Source of the DNA: Nemertoderma westbladi
Taxonomy: Eukaryota > Xenacoelomorpha > Nemertodermatida > Nemertodermatidae
Reading direction: 5' to 3'
NCBI GenBank assembly: GCA_032718475.1
Contig: JAUCBJ010006833.1
Location: 1-31,388, forward strand
Length of the DNA stretch: 31,388 nt
The notes under the pieces are model-generated. The model searched no databases. It worked only from the letters and a program-made list of their open reading frames with translations, and was not told the DNA's origin. The position numbers were made by a program, and so were the translations under genes. Shown in pieces: positions 9,235 through 18,944 of the stretch; within the stretch, counting starts at the first letter, position 1, and each line of letters starts with the position of its first letter.

Positions 9235-9609
9235 AAATTGATAGGTAAGGTATATTTCGGCCACAGGCCTTTATTCAACCTTTTATTTAACACAATGTCT
9301 GACTACTGACACAACTGTAAAAATTTAAAAATTAGAATGTAATAAGTATGAGAATGAGGTACCGGTATTACAGTATTACGATATTACGTAAACGGTGGCA
9401 CTAGCCAAATGGACGGAAATTTAAATATTGAGCTCTAAATAACTGCATAATATTATCAATTAAATTAAATGTTGCTGGTGCGAAATTTTACGCTAAAATA
9501 TGTTATTAAAAAATATGTTATTAAATATGTTATTAAAATATATGTGATTGAAAATTTAAATTAAAATAAATTCGAAGTGAAGCACAACAAGGAATTCTAA
9601 AACCAATCA
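9235..9609 (-). mobile_element. 3' flank of Penelope-like element (probable)
   Basis: In the minus direction the GIY-YIG frame stops at 9610. About 340 bp further lies GGTTGAATAAAGGCCTGTGGCC (split here by rule: GGTTGAATAAAGG then CCTGTGGCCGAAATATACC). A block 'aaggcc-gtggccgaaa' is characteristic of Penelope-like elements in my knowledge of the group. The sequence between is AT-rich and noncoding, with a short ATATGTTATTAAA repeat at 9500-9540. Confidence 0.45.
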
Positions 9610-10451
9610 TTACCAACCCCTATCAAAGGGTTGCGGGTATTGAATGTTAATAGCGGGGCGAATCTATCTAATATAGGTCTTCTCTTTAAGTTTTCGGTTG
9701 GCCCAATCTTTCCCGTGTGCCAAGATTTTAACAGGGAAGGGGCCCGGGTGTGGGGTGTCATTGGGGTGTCTATCGTGGAAGTGGGAAGCTAGGGGATTTG
9801 CTAGTGGCGCGTCTGGATCCGATGTCGGGATATTCCTTATAGCTTTGTAATGTTGAGAGATCCGGCCTCTAATGGGGCCCTTTGTTTCCCTAACGTAACT
9901 ATCTGTGCATAGGTTACATTCGATGAGGTAAATAACGTTTTTTGACGTACAGTTTGCGACGCCATGGGCACAAGTGTAGCAAGTAGTGTTCTTGGTTGCT
10001 GGACAATGTGGGGAATTTAGGGAAGAACGAATAAGGATATCCTAAAGTCTCGGCCCAGTGGATGAAATGACTCATGCGATTTTACCGAGTGGTGAATGTT
10101 TAACAACTTCTTTGACCTTGCGTAATAAGGCTTCGTTAATATAAGGTACAATGAGGGGAATGCGTTGTGGTGTGCTGATACGTTTGGTGTGTGAGCTGGC
10201 GTGTTTTGTGCGTGGGTGAAGTGCTTGTGTCGTGAGTTTATTGATGACTTGGATTGGCCAATCAATACCAGCTAATTGGGTTCAGCAAGTTATTTTAAAA
10301 AATTGGGTTAAGCCGGCACAGCATTCTTAAAAATGCAGCTGCAATGCAGCATGCCGATCCTAGTAGCTAATTGGGTTTGTATCTTTTTGAGTCCTCTTTG
10401 CTGCGATTCTACTGTAGTACTATTCCTGTGTAAAAGCTTCTGTGGGATGCA
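9610..10451 (-). pseudogene. Penelope-like element: C-terminal linker and GIY-YIG endonuclease
   Basis: A single minus-strand frame, apart from one inserted segment, reads through the C-terminal part of a Penelope-like retroelement protein. It contains RIPLIVPYINEALLRKV, then a linker, then a Cys-rich stretch (HCPATKNTTCYTCAHG), the GIY-YIG core KNVIYLIECNLC...YVRETKGPIRGRISQHY, and the closing DWANRKLKE and PAINIQYPQPFDRGW before a natural TAA. Penelope-like elements carry this nuclease after the RT domain to nick target DNA. Three in-frame stops interrupt it: one TGA and one TAG in the linker, and one TAG just before the PAINIQ segment. The YIG motif itself reads YVR, so the key Gly is lost. 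The RT domain is absent upstream of about 10451. The copy is certainly dead. Confidence 0.85.
10283..10364 (+). mobile_element. Very short LINE 3'-tail insertion inside the Penelope remnant
   Basis: The segment from about 10311 (AGCCGGCACAGCATTCTTAA...) to 10364 is the same 3' terminal sequence that ends the LINE copy at 24119-24176. It is flanked by 13-bp direct repeats AGCTAATTGGGTT (10270-10282 and 10365-10377). Removing the insert plus one repeat rejoins the Penelope frame. About 27 bp between the left repeat and the LINE tail (10283-10310) do not match the LINE and include another AATTGGGTT, so a nearer 9-bp target duplication is an alternative. The insert is an extreme 5' truncation. 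Confidence 0.85.
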
Positions 10452-11930
10452 ACTGGTCCTTCGCCCCGCGATCCAGTTTTTCCCCCATACGCTGAAATAC
10501 TCTGAAACCTGCTGTAAAAGCGTTTACAGATATAATTGGATCCCCTAGCCCTCGGGGTGCTGTATAAGTGTTTTTAACGGACATAAAATAGATTCTTCTG
10601 AATGTGTGCTTTATGCGGACGTAGCAGGGTACACAACCCGCAATGCGGCATTTCACTGTCACTATGTCAAGGGAAGGATTCTGATTACGACATCTCCCAG
10701 CTGGATGATGACGTGGAGGGAGCTCTCATTGGACTCCTGGTTCCTTTGTTTTGGTCTAACAACCAATCAGGGTGATTTGCGTTTTCCTTGAAGAGATACC
10801 TACAGCAGCTCCCAAACTCAGTGTTTATGTCGTTCCATACTGCCTGAAGATCGGCTGGAATGACGCAATGTTTCTGCCTTTTTATAAGAACATTAGTAGG
10901 CTAAATTATAGAAAGCATAGCTATTACCGATTCGATCCGATTCGATTCGACACGATTCCAATTTATAACTTAACGATTCAATGCAATCTAATTATATCTT
11001 AACCTACCGTCATACTGCTTTTACTGTTTGTAATTTTGTATCAGTATAATTGGATGTTATTAGTTGAAGAATATCAATAATCAACCCACATTTTCCCAAT
11101 ATCTTTGATACACTACAGGTTAGAGAGAAAGGTTATGTACAACAATTGCGACTTTATTATTGTGTTTGTAGTGAATCTAATGTTGTTTGACAGACACTAC
11201 CTGAGTCCAGTGCATATCTCTTTATACCTGATCAAAGTCAGTAACTGTCGGCATATCAGTGAGCAGTGTTGTGCGTTACCGGTAGCGTGCGTGATTGTAA
11301 AGTGATTGGATCTGATAATAAAGCATTCCTAAAGAATGCGCCCTATGCTTGAAATTTAAGCCATATCGTTGTGTGTAGTATCAGTCATAACTCTGTTTAC
11401 ATAGGTAGAGCGCCACGTCCTAAAAGGAACTGCTAATATTTCCCGAAAGTGAATAATATTTGTCAGAGATTATATATTAGTAATCAATCGAATAATACAG
11501 TAGGCTTGACCGCAAATAAATTTAAGCCCACGAATCCAGTCTCCCGGTGTTATAAACGGGTCATTTGGACGCGCATGGACTGGCTTCGGCTAATGTTTTT
11601 GGTTTGTTTTGTATTAAATCTTATCATCTTACAAAAGGCAGATTATCAATAAAGACATATAAATTTCGGCAGGTTAAACTGCTGAAGGTCTATAAAAGCG
11701 CGTACAATAATAGCTATCGATCTTATTTGCGGTAAGCAATAAGATTGAAAATACCGGTACTACTACCGTAGGTCCGTAGGCCCAACTGTCATAACCGGTA
11801 CTGCTGTGCAAGTACATTAGTATTATTTCGATTGTGATCTATTGTATATTGTGGGCTGCCAGGGGAATAGGGATTGATCACCCCTCATTCTTTTGTATAG
11901 TTTACTTATTTCTGTCGGTTTTATTTACTA
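10452..11930. other. Spacer without recognised genes
   Basis: Several short frames occur (for example 10420-10662 minus), but none carries a recognisable domain and stops are frequent. A small CGATTCGA/CCGATTCG cluster lies at 10928-10960. TAGGCC motifs occur near 11777. I see no RNA gene and no repeat with a second copy in the window. Confidence 0.5.
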
Positions 11931-12220
11931 GGCCTTGAAGAAGTCAACAAAGATAACAGCCAGATGCCTGTGTTTCTTTTTTGATATTCTTCAATTATCC
12001 TTCTAAGTGCCAAAATGGGCTCCATGGTCCCACGACCTTTACGGAACCCATTCTGAATTCCACGGAGCAGTCTCTAAATGGGATCCCTGATGCGATTTAA
12101 TAGAATCCTATTGTATAGCTTTGCAGCAATCGAGATCAATGAGATTCCCCGAAAAGAACCATAGAGTGTTAGGTTGCCCTTCTTGGAACTGGCACTGTCT
12201 TGTGGGACTCTTGTTGTTCG
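11931..12220 (-). pseudogene. Antisense fragment of the 22690-24176 LINE family (RT fingers)
   Basis: The minus strand here matches the plus-strand LINE RT between about 22730 and 23048. It encodes the same block from PVPKKGNL through RKGRGTMEPILALRRIIEE to the Asp-bearing FVDFFKA. By eye I count about six differences over 265 bp, including one lost G in the Lys-Lys-Gly codons that shifts the frame, so the two copies are near 98% identical. The fragment ends at the FKA codons at 11931 with no further RT, so both ends are truncated. It is not functional. Confidence 0.9.
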
Positions 12221-12259
12221 GTACATGTCTACTATGATGGGATAGATGAGCTTTAAACA

Positions 12260-12440
12260 CTCTTACTCTCTAACTAACTCCACTAACGGTACTACGTACC
12301 CTCTTACTCTCTAACTAACTCCACTAACGGTACTACGTACCCTCTTACTCTCTAACTAACTCCAGTAACGGTATTACGTACCCTCTTACTCTCTAACTAA
12401 CTCCACTAACGGTACTACGTACCCTCTTACTCTCTAACTC
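12260..12440. repeat. 41-bp minisatellite, about 4.4 copies
   Basis: The unit CTCTTACTCTCTAACTAACT followed by CCACTAACGGTACTACGTACC repeats at 12260, 12301, 12342 and 12383, with a partial fifth. Copy three differs by CAGTAACGGTATTACG. A CT/AACT-rich degenerate run continues to about 12515. Confidence 0.95.
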
Positions 12441-12620
12441 TTACTAACTCTTACTAACTTCTATCTGCCTACTTACTTACTTTCCTTTCTCTTTCTAACT
12501 TTCTAACTTTCTTTCTATAATTTTTTTTATTTTTATTATTATTTTTTTTTATATTTTTGTGGGAAGGGCATCTCGCCCTCAATCCCACCCACCTTAGTCC
12601 AACACTTGGACGACTAAACT
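12441..12620. other. Pyrimidine-rich and T-rich segment beyond the BEL pol stop
   Basis: This should be the 3' UTR side of the minus-strand BEL element. It consists of TTACT/TTTCTAAC repeats, a T-rich run at 12520-12556 and GTGGGAAGGGCATCTCGCCC. I could not match it to the opposite LTR (20110-20693), so the 3' LTR appears deleted, replaced or too diverged. Confidence 0.5.
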
Positions 12621-13069
12621 CTATGGTGCCCCTTCTAGTAGGCAACACTTCCCTACAGCCCTCCTGTAGGTCTTCCTATCTTTCGCTCCTATCTTACCCC
12701 CTATCCGCACTTCCACCGATCAGACTCTTCCGTCCTCGTTGGGGTAAGTGTCTACTACTCTTGCTAGTCTCCACTGATTGTTGATGATTGTGTCATCAGT
12801 GACGATCACTAAATCACCTTTCTTTAACTCTCTAGTGGTATTTCTCCACTTACTCCTTCTGTGTAATGTGGGTAGGTATTCCTCGACCCACCTCCTCCAG
12901 TACTCTGCGCTTATTGCCTTGGCGACTTTCCAACTCTGTCGGGAGTGTATGTCATCTGGGTCTACCTACACCCCGCATGTCGATGGTCGCCGGCCTTTCC
13001 ATCAGAAAATGGCTAGGTGTTAGCACATCTAGTGATTCTGGGTCGTCATTTTTTCGATATAGCGGTCTG
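12621..13069 (-). pseudogene. BEL integrase C-terminus with DUF5641-like domain
   Basis: After the integrase frame stops at 13070, the protein continues in another phase as INSRPLYRKNDDPESLDVL and TPSHFLMERPATIDM, the usual end of BEL integrases. After a further shift it reads SWKVAKAISAEYWRRWVEEYL and then KKGDLVIVTDDTIINNQWRL and ARVVDTYPNEDGRV, matching the DUF5641 barrel ('GDLVLV.D......W..GRV....PG.DG.VR'). A TGA follows GRV, then EVRIGGK and a TAG at 12621-12623. These are at least two frameshifts and one nonsense change; the protein is otherwise well preserved. In the family this domain probably contacts chromatin or target DNA; that role is uncertain. Confidence 0.85.
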
Positions 13070-14737
13070 CTATTGATCGCACTCGCACTTGGCTAGCACC
13101 GTCCTTAGTATGTCCTCTGCCACCATGTGGGTGTTCATCAACTTCGTCATCAGATGCTTGGAACTACCCACAAGTCTCTCGACGCATCCTAAAGTATGCG
13201 GCGCATACAGCGTCCTCCTCTCCCACTTCACCTGTCGTCTCCTCATGGCTGCCATGACCTCTTCACCTTCTAGGATGCACAAGGCCTCTGCCAACTTGTT
13301 CTCTGCCCCCACAAAGTTGGTTCCATTGTCGGAATAGATCACTGCGATCGTCCCACCTTTGCGGTCTCTGAATCTCTCTAAGGCATTGATGAATGCCGAT
13401 GCCGTAGCGTCCTGGGCGAGTTCTATTCCTACCGCCCTCGTGTTGTTACATACAAAGATGATGCCGTAGCGTTTCTCCGTGTGTCGCATCACCTTGATCT
13501 TGATTGGCCCAAACATATCTACGCCGCAGTGCGTGAATGGCGGGTCATGCTGTCTCACTCTACTGGCCGGTAATGGCGCCATCTCCTGTACGGCCCGCTC
13601 CTTTCTCGTCCGTCGGCAGGTCTGGCACTGCCCCGCTACTGCCTTCACCTTCTTTCTTAGCTGCGCGATCCAGAAGGTCCTCCGTATCTCCGTGAGGGTC
13701 TGGTTGGTGCCTCCGTGCAATATCGACTTGTGGGAGTCCCAAATGATCTGGTGGACTATCGGCGATCTGTTGGGAATGATAATGGGTTTTGGTGGGATGA
13801 TAAGGCTGTTGTTATTCAGCACTCTGGAATTCATCACCAGAATCCCGTCATCATTGAGTTGTGGTGACAGCTGTGCCCGTCGAAGGTGTTGTTGCTTGCT
13901 GACTCGGTCCACTTCGTCGCCGTAGTTCTTTCTCTGTTCGTACCGTATCACAGCCTTAGCCGCTCCCTCCAGATCGATGTTTGGTTTCCTCTTGGCGTCC
14001 TTGCCAACTCCCTTGAGGAAATCCCCGAAGGCCCTCCAGTACGAGACCAACTTCTTGGTCTTGTACCAGCTAGAGCTGTAGCTGAGTAGCCTATCCGTCG
14101 GGTTTTCGCATGGCTCTTCTAATTTCGGTTGCACCTCCCTGACTTCCCTCACCATCTGACTATATATCCCTTTACCTTCTGAATCTTCTCCCTCTTCCCC
14201 TGGTGCTACTTCCTCTAAAACCGGGTCCACCTTCTTCATTGGTGGCCAGGCCGATCTATCGTTCAGGAAGTGTGGCCCGTGTTGCCACAACACTTCCTTC
14301 TTTAAGAAAGTGTGGTGTGCCACGCCCCTCGATAACAAGTCTGCTGGGTTCTCGTCCGTTGGGCAGTAGTGCCACCTTTCCAAGTCTGTCGTCGCCCTTA
14401 TTTCGTCCACCCTATTCACGACGAATATAGGGTATCTCGTCTTCTCATTGTGCAGCCATCCAAGCACTACCATGGAGTCCGTCCAGTAGTGTGTCTCCAC
14501 TATGTTGGGAATGGTGTCCATCAAGTAGGCTGTGGCCCTTACTCCTAATCTTGCAGCTGTCAACTCGAGTTTCGGGACTGATGCTGAATCTGGCGGCGTC
14601 GACTTTGCTTTACTGAATGCAAGTATGGGCTTCTGAGCCCCCTTTCGCTGTACTAGGTAGAGTGCCGCTCCGTATGCTTCCAATGATGCATCGGAGAACA
14701 TGTGTAGGTCCAGATCCGTCATGTCCCCGTCCGGGAA
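13070..14737 (-). pseudogene. BEL pol: RNase H and integrase
   Basis: One frame covers RNase H followed by integrase. RNase H is seen at MFSDASLEAYGAALYL (first Asp), PKLELTAARLGVRA (Glu) and YWTDSMVVLGWL (second Asp). The integrase zinc-binding region has HGGTNQTLTEIRRTFWI and the Cys pair CQTCRR. The catalytic core shows Asp in HCGVDMFGP, Asp in IYSDNGTNFVG and Glu in GCVERLVGSSK; the family usually has G-G-V-W-E-R there, so one residue appears missing before the Glu. The frame is the same as the RT frame upstream, separated only by a TAA at 14738-14740. It ends at a TAG at 13070 caused by a frameshift shortly before INSRPL. RNase H would remove template RNA; integrase would insert the cDNA. 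Confidence 0.92.
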
Positions 14738-16500
14738 TTACACGCGTGGCATGCTGTACGTCCCCATCTGTTCTAAACTCCCCGTCCACTTACTCCATTG
14801 CTTGCTAATTTCTTCCGGGACCTCTGTATCCCACTCGTCCTTTAACTTATATACTTTCTTAAGTATCTGTTTCCCCGTGACCAACAGTGGGGATGCTAGG
14901 CCTAATGGATCGTATATCCTTGCTATGTACGATACATGGCCCCTCTTTATGTGGATGTCCGCGCCCTCCTGCCTCAGTTGATACTTGAACTCGTCTGTCT
15001 CCCGGTTCCACACGATCCCCAGCGCCTTCTGCTGAGACTCCACTCTTTTGTACGCCATGTCCTGTCCCTTGGCTGTCATGGGATTGTCCATGGTCGACTC
15101 TGGCCGCCTGTCCTCTATGGCTTCCATAAACTCCTCTGAGCTGGATTGAAACTTGGCCAGGTTAAATCCGGATCCTTTCAGGATGTCGCGAACCTCGCGC
15201 CCTGTGTCCAGTAATTCTTTAACCGTGTTTCCAGACTCCATCCCTACATAGAAGCCGCGTCGAATCATATCGATCGCTTTGGCGCTATACTTCCCCTCTT
15301 TTCCATTTACTGTATCTCTTACAGCCACAGTTGTCGTAAATGAGGACGACTTGGCCCCCATGTTCTGCACCACCATCTTGTACATCGGTATTGTCGACGG
15401 TTCCTTGTCGCCGTTGTACCATAGGAAGCGCTGGCTGTTGCCGTCCTCCTCCGTCACACGGACTTGGTTGAACATGCCTTCGATGTCGCAGGTGAAGGCG
15501 TGTCTCCCATTTCTAAATCTCAGTAGGACCTCAATTCCCGAGACGTAGATATTGGGGCCCTCCAGCAGATAGTCATTTAGGCACTTGCCGTTGGCTTTAG
15601 CCGATGCGTCAACTACCATCCGCAATTTACCTTTCTTTGGATCTAAAGCCACATGAAGTGCCAAATAGTAGGTCCTGTCTGTGTTCGGTTCGTCGACCGG
15701 CAACTCCACGGCCCATCCTTTCTCGACATACTTCCGTATCGTCTTATCGATGTACTCATCCTTCTCGGGGCTCCGTTTCAGGGTTTGCTTCAGTTTATGA
15801 AGCCTCGTGAGTACCATCCCCTTGTTCTCTGGTAGCAGTAATTTTGGTTGTTTCCACACCATGCCTATGGTGTACCGCCCCCCGTCGCATCTCATCAACT
15901 CCTTCACACTTTGTACTGCTTGTTTATCCTCTGCAGAGGTTCCGACCCCGGTCTCCTTTAGTCCCTCAAAGTCCTGTCTCAGCAGTCTCCTAAGCTGCTC
16001 CTCTGCTCCTTCATCTTCCATCTCCCTCATAGTTCCCGCAAACATGCACCCTGATGTCTCCGACATCCTAAACGGAATCTTGGTTTTAATTGGGCCGCAT
16101 AGCGTCCACCCGAATGGTGTTAGAATTGCCATCGGGTCACGCTGTCTGTCTTCGCTGAAGACCGTTTGCATTCTCTCGTGGGCCGTCGGGCAATCCATTC
16201 CCACTATGATGGATACCTTCCTGACGTCCACCTCCAGTATCGAGAAATCGATGTTGTCCAGGAATCTGTATTGTTCGACCTCGATGTTGGTTGGTCGCAT
16301 GGCATTGATGTTGATCGATTCTATTACCTGGATGGGGTCGATGGTCGCCCCATAATCACATCCCGGTGCTATCGCTGCTATCTCGCACCGTCCCGTCCTC
16401 ATCTCCAGGACCTCATCTTTGCTGGACATGGTTGTTACCACCATCCTACTTGGCCTCGTCTTTAGTCGTATCTTTTCGGCCACCAAATGTGAAGGCTGCT
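14738..16500 (-). pseudogene. BEL pol: reverse transcriptase with altered active site
   Basis: The frame starts in the protease tail (LVAEKIRLK) and passes IIVGMDCPTAHERM and DPMAILTPFGWTLCGPI before the Pao RT. RT motifs are GKLRMVVDASAKANGKCLND, FTCDIEGMFNQVRV (first catalytic Asp), SQRFLWYNGD and a GAKSSSFTTTVAVR segment. The active-site box, normally YVDD, reads YVGM at 15239-15250, consistent with loss of a codon and change of the remaining Asp; the enzyme should be dead. The thumb and connection continue to ARIYDPLGLASPLLVTGK, the highly conserved start of the BEL connection domain. The apparent start at 16504 is a GTG inside the protease, not an initiation site. A TAA at 14738-14740 separates it from RNase H in the same frame. 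Confidence 0.92.
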
Positions 16501-17190
16501 CCACTGTCGACCCGCATCAACGTGGTTACTGATCGACCTCCTTCTCCTATCACCCTCACTGGTACTACCCCGAGTAGTACCTTTCCTCTTTTCTTCGCCC
16601 CTACGGTGCTTGTCGCCATTGTCTGCCCTTTGCCTTGACCGAACTTAATTGGTGTTTCTTTGCATTGATCAGCTTTGTGTCCGCCCGCCACACATCGATG
16701 ACAGATTCCACTCTTCCTTGCATATTCTACCTGATCTTGTTTGGGCAACGCTTGCCAATACCTGCAGTTCATAGTTTGATGAAGTGCGTTCGAATGCAAT
16801 TGGCATTTGTGGTTTGGATTATAGCCGTCCCTATACAGTGTGCTGCGTATCACACTCACATTCGTACCTAGTTCCCTACTGTTCTTATTGTTTGGGTTTG
16901 GCCTACTGGGCGTGTTGGGGTTATATTTGTTTGTGTTGTTATTTTGCCCCTGTCCACTCCATGGTGTGGCCCTACCCCCGGCTACATGTGGACTAGCAGT
17001 CCCCTGCGTCGCCGTGTACGGCAGCGATTGTCTAAGCTTTGGTAATGCATTTGCCGTGTTGTGTTCTGGTTTCGGCCTGTTATATTCGGTCTTTGGCGCC
17101 ATCCCCAGACTATCCTCGCTATAGACTGGGTCCGTGATCAAATCTGCTTCGTAGTTGAGGAAGTTCGAAATTTCCTCTAGGCCCGGTTCC
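16446..17190 (-). pseudogene. BEL gag C-terminus, CCHC zinc knuckle and aspartic protease
   Basis: The segment begins with a gag-tail block (WLRNKWRKIAFSTQEKKGAE, at about 17170-17260, in another phase) and a Pro/Asn-rich linker. A first Cys/His cluster CQLHSNALHQTMNC is followed by the perfect CX2CX4HX4C knuckle CHRCVAGGHKADQC for RNA packaging. The protease site reads MRVDSGAAFTF, with the DSG catalytic triad. A two-base loss just after DSGA moves the remainder of the protease (LVAEKIRLK) to the RT frame. Protease would cleave the gag-pol polyprotein. The short length of this frame is due to that break, not to a natural stop. Confidence 0.88.
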
Positions 17191-17232
17191 GCACCCTTCT
17201 TCTCCTGGGTGGAGAAGGCGATCTTTCTCCAT

Positions 17233-17664
17233 TTATTGCGCAGCCAGATCGGCAGTGCCTGCGCTATTGATATTATTAGATGCGTTAAGTTCGCATGGCG
17301 TGTCTAGTGTCTTCAGCACGATCAACGTCTTCTCGACCTTGTTCGCGAAGGTCTTTATGCTAACAGGGTTGTCTTGTAGGCCACCCGATGTTATACCCCT
17401 TAAGGTCTGCCGGATGATCTTGGCAGGGTGTCCGTATTCCCTGTCTAGGGCCAGCCATGCAGTCGTGAAGCCACCCTCGATGCCCTGATACTGCCTCACA
17501 ATGTCGTACGCTGGGCCTCCTGTATATACCTGTAGATATTTTAGGCACTCTGCCTGCGTAAGGTTCTTAGTTAATATCTTGTTGCTGTACATGCGCCGAA
17601 ATTGCAGGTATTCTTCCGGCCTACTTCCGTCGAATTTAAATTTGGGGGTAACGGCCCCCTCCAT
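17233..17664 (-). pseudogene. BEL gag, DUF1759-type core
   Basis: The frame has an ATG at 17664 (MEGAVTPKFKFDG). It contains the gag signature: FDGSRPEEYLQFRRMYSNK, AECLKYLQVYTGGPAYDIV and TAWLALDREYGHPAKIIRQ. These match the 'F.GD...Y..F...F', 'KL..L...L.G.A...I' and 'A...L...YG.P..I' blocks of DUF1759 capsid proteins. The upstream TTG-started extension lacks support. The frame is lost near 17260, where the tail ALPIWLRNKWR continues in the next phase. Two other copies of this block lie on the plus strand (28590-28638 and 30108-30279). The protein would form the particle around the RNA. Confidence 0.87.
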
Positions 17665-17710
17665 ATTTCCGTGTCGCAAGATCTGTTCTCGTCCAGGGGG
17701 TTCGATGTTC

Positions 17711-18420
17711 TTATTTCTGTTTGAGTGTATTGTTGATATTGTAATGGGGGAATGTCACCCTGCCCCCCCCCCCCCCCCCACCGGTGGTATGTTTGGTACT
17801 GGGGTTGATGTTAATATATTGGGGCCCATACACCTATCCGCAATAACTCTCCCCTCCCCTGGATATATGTTATGTCCCTGCATATTATAGTCATATTGCT
17901 GTGCTGGTACCGGTATAGGCCTATCCACTTCTGGCCTACCTACCGGTATATATTCCGCAATTTCCGGGTCTAATCCCGTTGTTCGCGCTACCCTATCGCC
18001 TACACTATCTCTCCCAGCATGGCCTATAGTATGTGCAGTAAGGCCTACAGTACGTCCTGCAGTCTGTATGTGTCCCTCCGGATCGAAGTTTAACCTTCTC
18101 GAATAATCCAAGAAGTCCTCCCCGCGACTACCGTACCCTCGATCGGCAGCTATATCCCGTCGGGAAGTTTCTCTTTGATCCCCTCTCCTGTTCTCGTCCT
18201 CGTACCGGTACGTCCTGTACCCCTCTCTTGGCGGCTATAATATATCTTGCCAGGCTGCGTCTCTCCGGGGCGACGGCAATCTCCCGGAGTTCGACCCCAC
18301 TGACTCTCCAACTCCATCTCTACTACCGACGGCTCGCTATCCGTCCTCGGTCTCCGGTCGCTCGTAGCGACGCTTCTTCTATTCTCTTCTCTTCTTCTCT
18401 CTTCAGTGTAGCGTCCCTGC
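17711..18420 (-). pseudogene. BEL first coding region, C-terminal charged segment
   Basis: The minus strand reads an Arg/Glu-rich stretch (EQGRYTEERRREENRR, about 18418-18370), then SDRRPRTDSEPSVVEMELES, then in a neighbouring phase RGYGSRGEDFLDYSRRLNFD and PEGHIQTAGRTVGLTAHTIG, ending in IPPVGGGGG over a 17-base G tract (17763-17779). With one more G the frame would end at a TAA at 17711-17713 (NTLKQK at the C-terminus). The plus-strand copy B ends in the same way (NTLNQVK then TAA), so this may be the natural end of a separate first protein. There is no recognised domain. Confidence 0.6.
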
Positions 18421-18944
18421 TCATGAGATCTCTCCCTCTACCACTGTGTGGTCTTGCAGACTCCCGTCGGGTTGACTCACCCCCGCTACTGCCTGCATAT
18501 TAACTACGTGGCCTTGCAGGCCCTCGCTGGTCGGACCACCCACGTCTGCTGCGTTTATATTAATAGCACCATTATCAACATTATTTTTCAAATTATTTAA
18601 ATTATTGGAATTATTCTGTACTGAATTCGGACTATTATTTAAATTATTTTGTATATTTAGACTAGAATCGGGATTATTTTGCTCGTTTGAATTAAAATTA
18701 TTATTTAGATTATTTTGTGTATTTAAATTTAAATTATCTGAATTACTTTGTATATTTGAATTACTTTCTATATTTGGATTTAAATTATTATTTGGATTAT
18801 TATGTGCATTTAAATTAGGGATATTCAGATTTAAATTATTATTGTCAGGCAAAATATTATTTCCTGGAATGAAAGTTTGATTAGGGTTGTCTACTACGGT
18901 ACTATTAATGTTAACGCCTTCTAGCGTATTATTATTACCCCCCC
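18421..18944 (-). pseudogene. BEL first coding region, Asn-rich tract
   Basis: This frame is dominated by Asn, with Leu, Ser and Pro (repeats of the NLNLN, NNPNN, NSNIQ type) over about 130 residues, then a short less-biased segment. It is compositionally like prion-like or disordered assembly domains. It begins just after a seven-base G tract (18938-18944), across which the frame of the preceding coiled coil shifts. The same order, coiled coil, G tract, Asn-rich, is in one open frame in the plus-strand copy at 26240-27102, which supports treating it as coding. The function is unknown. Confidence 0.72.

Noticed and set aside
10420-10662. 80-codon minus-strand frame
   Set aside because: It overlaps the Penelope frame in another phase and shows no family motif.
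12260-12440. Regularly spaced repeats as a CRISPR array
   Set aside because: The repeats are head-to-tail without unique spacers and the setting is eukaryotic; it is a minisatellite.
13479-13925. 148-codon plus-strand frame and other plus frames in 12557-16638
   Set aside because: All lie opposite the BEL pol frames, whose catalytic motifs are clear on the minus strand.
15807-16355. 182-codon Ser/Leu-rich plus-strand frame
   Set aside because: It is antisense to the BEL protease-RT region and has no domain.
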